Made by a program: the position numbers and the translations under genes | Shown: piece by piece, positions 5,851 to 5,899 of the stretch | Layout of the letters: each line of letters begins with the position of its first letter | How positions within the stretch are numbered: position 1 is the first letter of the stretch | NCBI GenBank assembly: GCA_001515955.1 | Contig: LOES01000077.1 | Span: forward strand, 1-5,899 | Source: Clostridia bacterium BRH_c25 | GTDB taxonomy: Bacteria; Bacillota_A; Clostridia; Lutisporales; Lutisporaceae | Direction: 5' to 3' | DNA length: 5,899 bases | Notes under the pieces: generated by a model | Told to the model about the DNA's origin: nothing | Databases searched by the model: none | The model's input: only the letters and a program-made list of their open reading frames with translations

Positions 5851-5899
5851 GGGTGAAGGCCATGGAAGGTAGGAAGAGCTTGGAAGCACTACCCAAGAA

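Larger units (their letters stand above)
5608..5899 (+). mobile_element. Group II intron, 5' end (domain I region); right side beyond window
   Basis: This is a GC-richer, structured RNA-like segment with no credible coding sequence on either strand. Visible stems are: GTCCAGC/GCTGGAC with an AAA loop (5612-5618 / 5622-5628); a three-way junction closed by TGCTA/TAGCA (5631-5635 / 5677-5681) that encloses CCGG/CCGG (5637-5640 / 5648-5651) and CCCGG/CCGGG (5653-5657 / 5672-5676); CGCA-GAAA-TGCG (5695-5706) with a GNRA tetraloop; and CCTGT/ACAGG (5732-5736 / 5744-5748). The pairings to the upstream exon support a group II intron, a self-splicing retroelement whose maturase gene would lie to the right. 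The start is either 5608, by IBS1 adjacency, or 5610, where GTGTC approaches the GUGYG consensus. The intron reads away from the regulator. Confidence 0.7.

Noticed and set aside
5571..5896. Minus-strand open frames (5571-5774 and 5633-5896) opposite the intron
   Set aside because: They are antisense to structured intron RNA, lack Shine-Dalgarno sequences and have proline- and leucine-rich composition typical of spurious translation of structured RNA genes.
1..5899. CRISPR array, tRNA or rRNA genes
   Set aside because: I saw no regularly spaced repeats, tRNA cloverleaf or conserved rRNA sequence. The only strongly structured RNA region is the group II intron segment.

Overview
The window looks like low-GC Gram-positive DNA, probably from the class Clostridia. 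The coding regions are AT-rich, the ribosome binding sites are strong and purine-rich, and the protein families are common there. No marker fixes the species. The layout is a three-gene leftward cassette (minus strand, about 607-5560) held between two rightward mobile elements: the tail of an IS256-family insertion sequence on the left (1 to about 477) and the 5' part of a group II intron on the right (about 5608 to the window edge).

Read in transcription order, the cassette holds three genes. (1) An AraC-type regulator with a C-terminal GyrI-like small-molecule-binding domain (4649-5560). (2) A 1109-residue protein (1302-4631) that joins two TrmO/TsaA-like modules to a UvrA-like twin-ABC ATPase lacking the UvrB-binding domain. 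(3) A 219-residue helix-hairpin-helix protein of the DUF4332 type (607-1266). The gaps are 17 and 35 nt, each gene has its own Shine-Dalgarno sequence, and no terminator is visible between genes, so they are probably one operon. A working model, which is inference, is an inducible response to a nucleic-acid-binding compound: the GyrI domain senses the ligand, the UvrA-like ATPase acts on DNA without UvrB, and the TrmO modules and HhH protein add nucleic-acid-related functions.

The left flank carries the last 107 codons of a transposase, a strong hairpin whose T-run faces the incoming leftward transcripts, and a probable terminal inverted repeat ending at 477. Between that end and the DUF4332 gene there is no gene, but there is an imperfect 25-nt inverted repeat (508-532 / 558-582).

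The right flank is a structured RNA region with no convincing protein. Its identification as a group II intron rests on two 7-nt stretches just upstream (5594-5600 and 5601-5607), which are perfectly complementary to 5799-5805 and 5844-5850. This is the arrangement expected for IBS2/IBS1 and EBS2/EBS1. The intron lies 47 nt upstream of the regulator's start codon and points away from it, so it has probably separated the operon from its original promoter.
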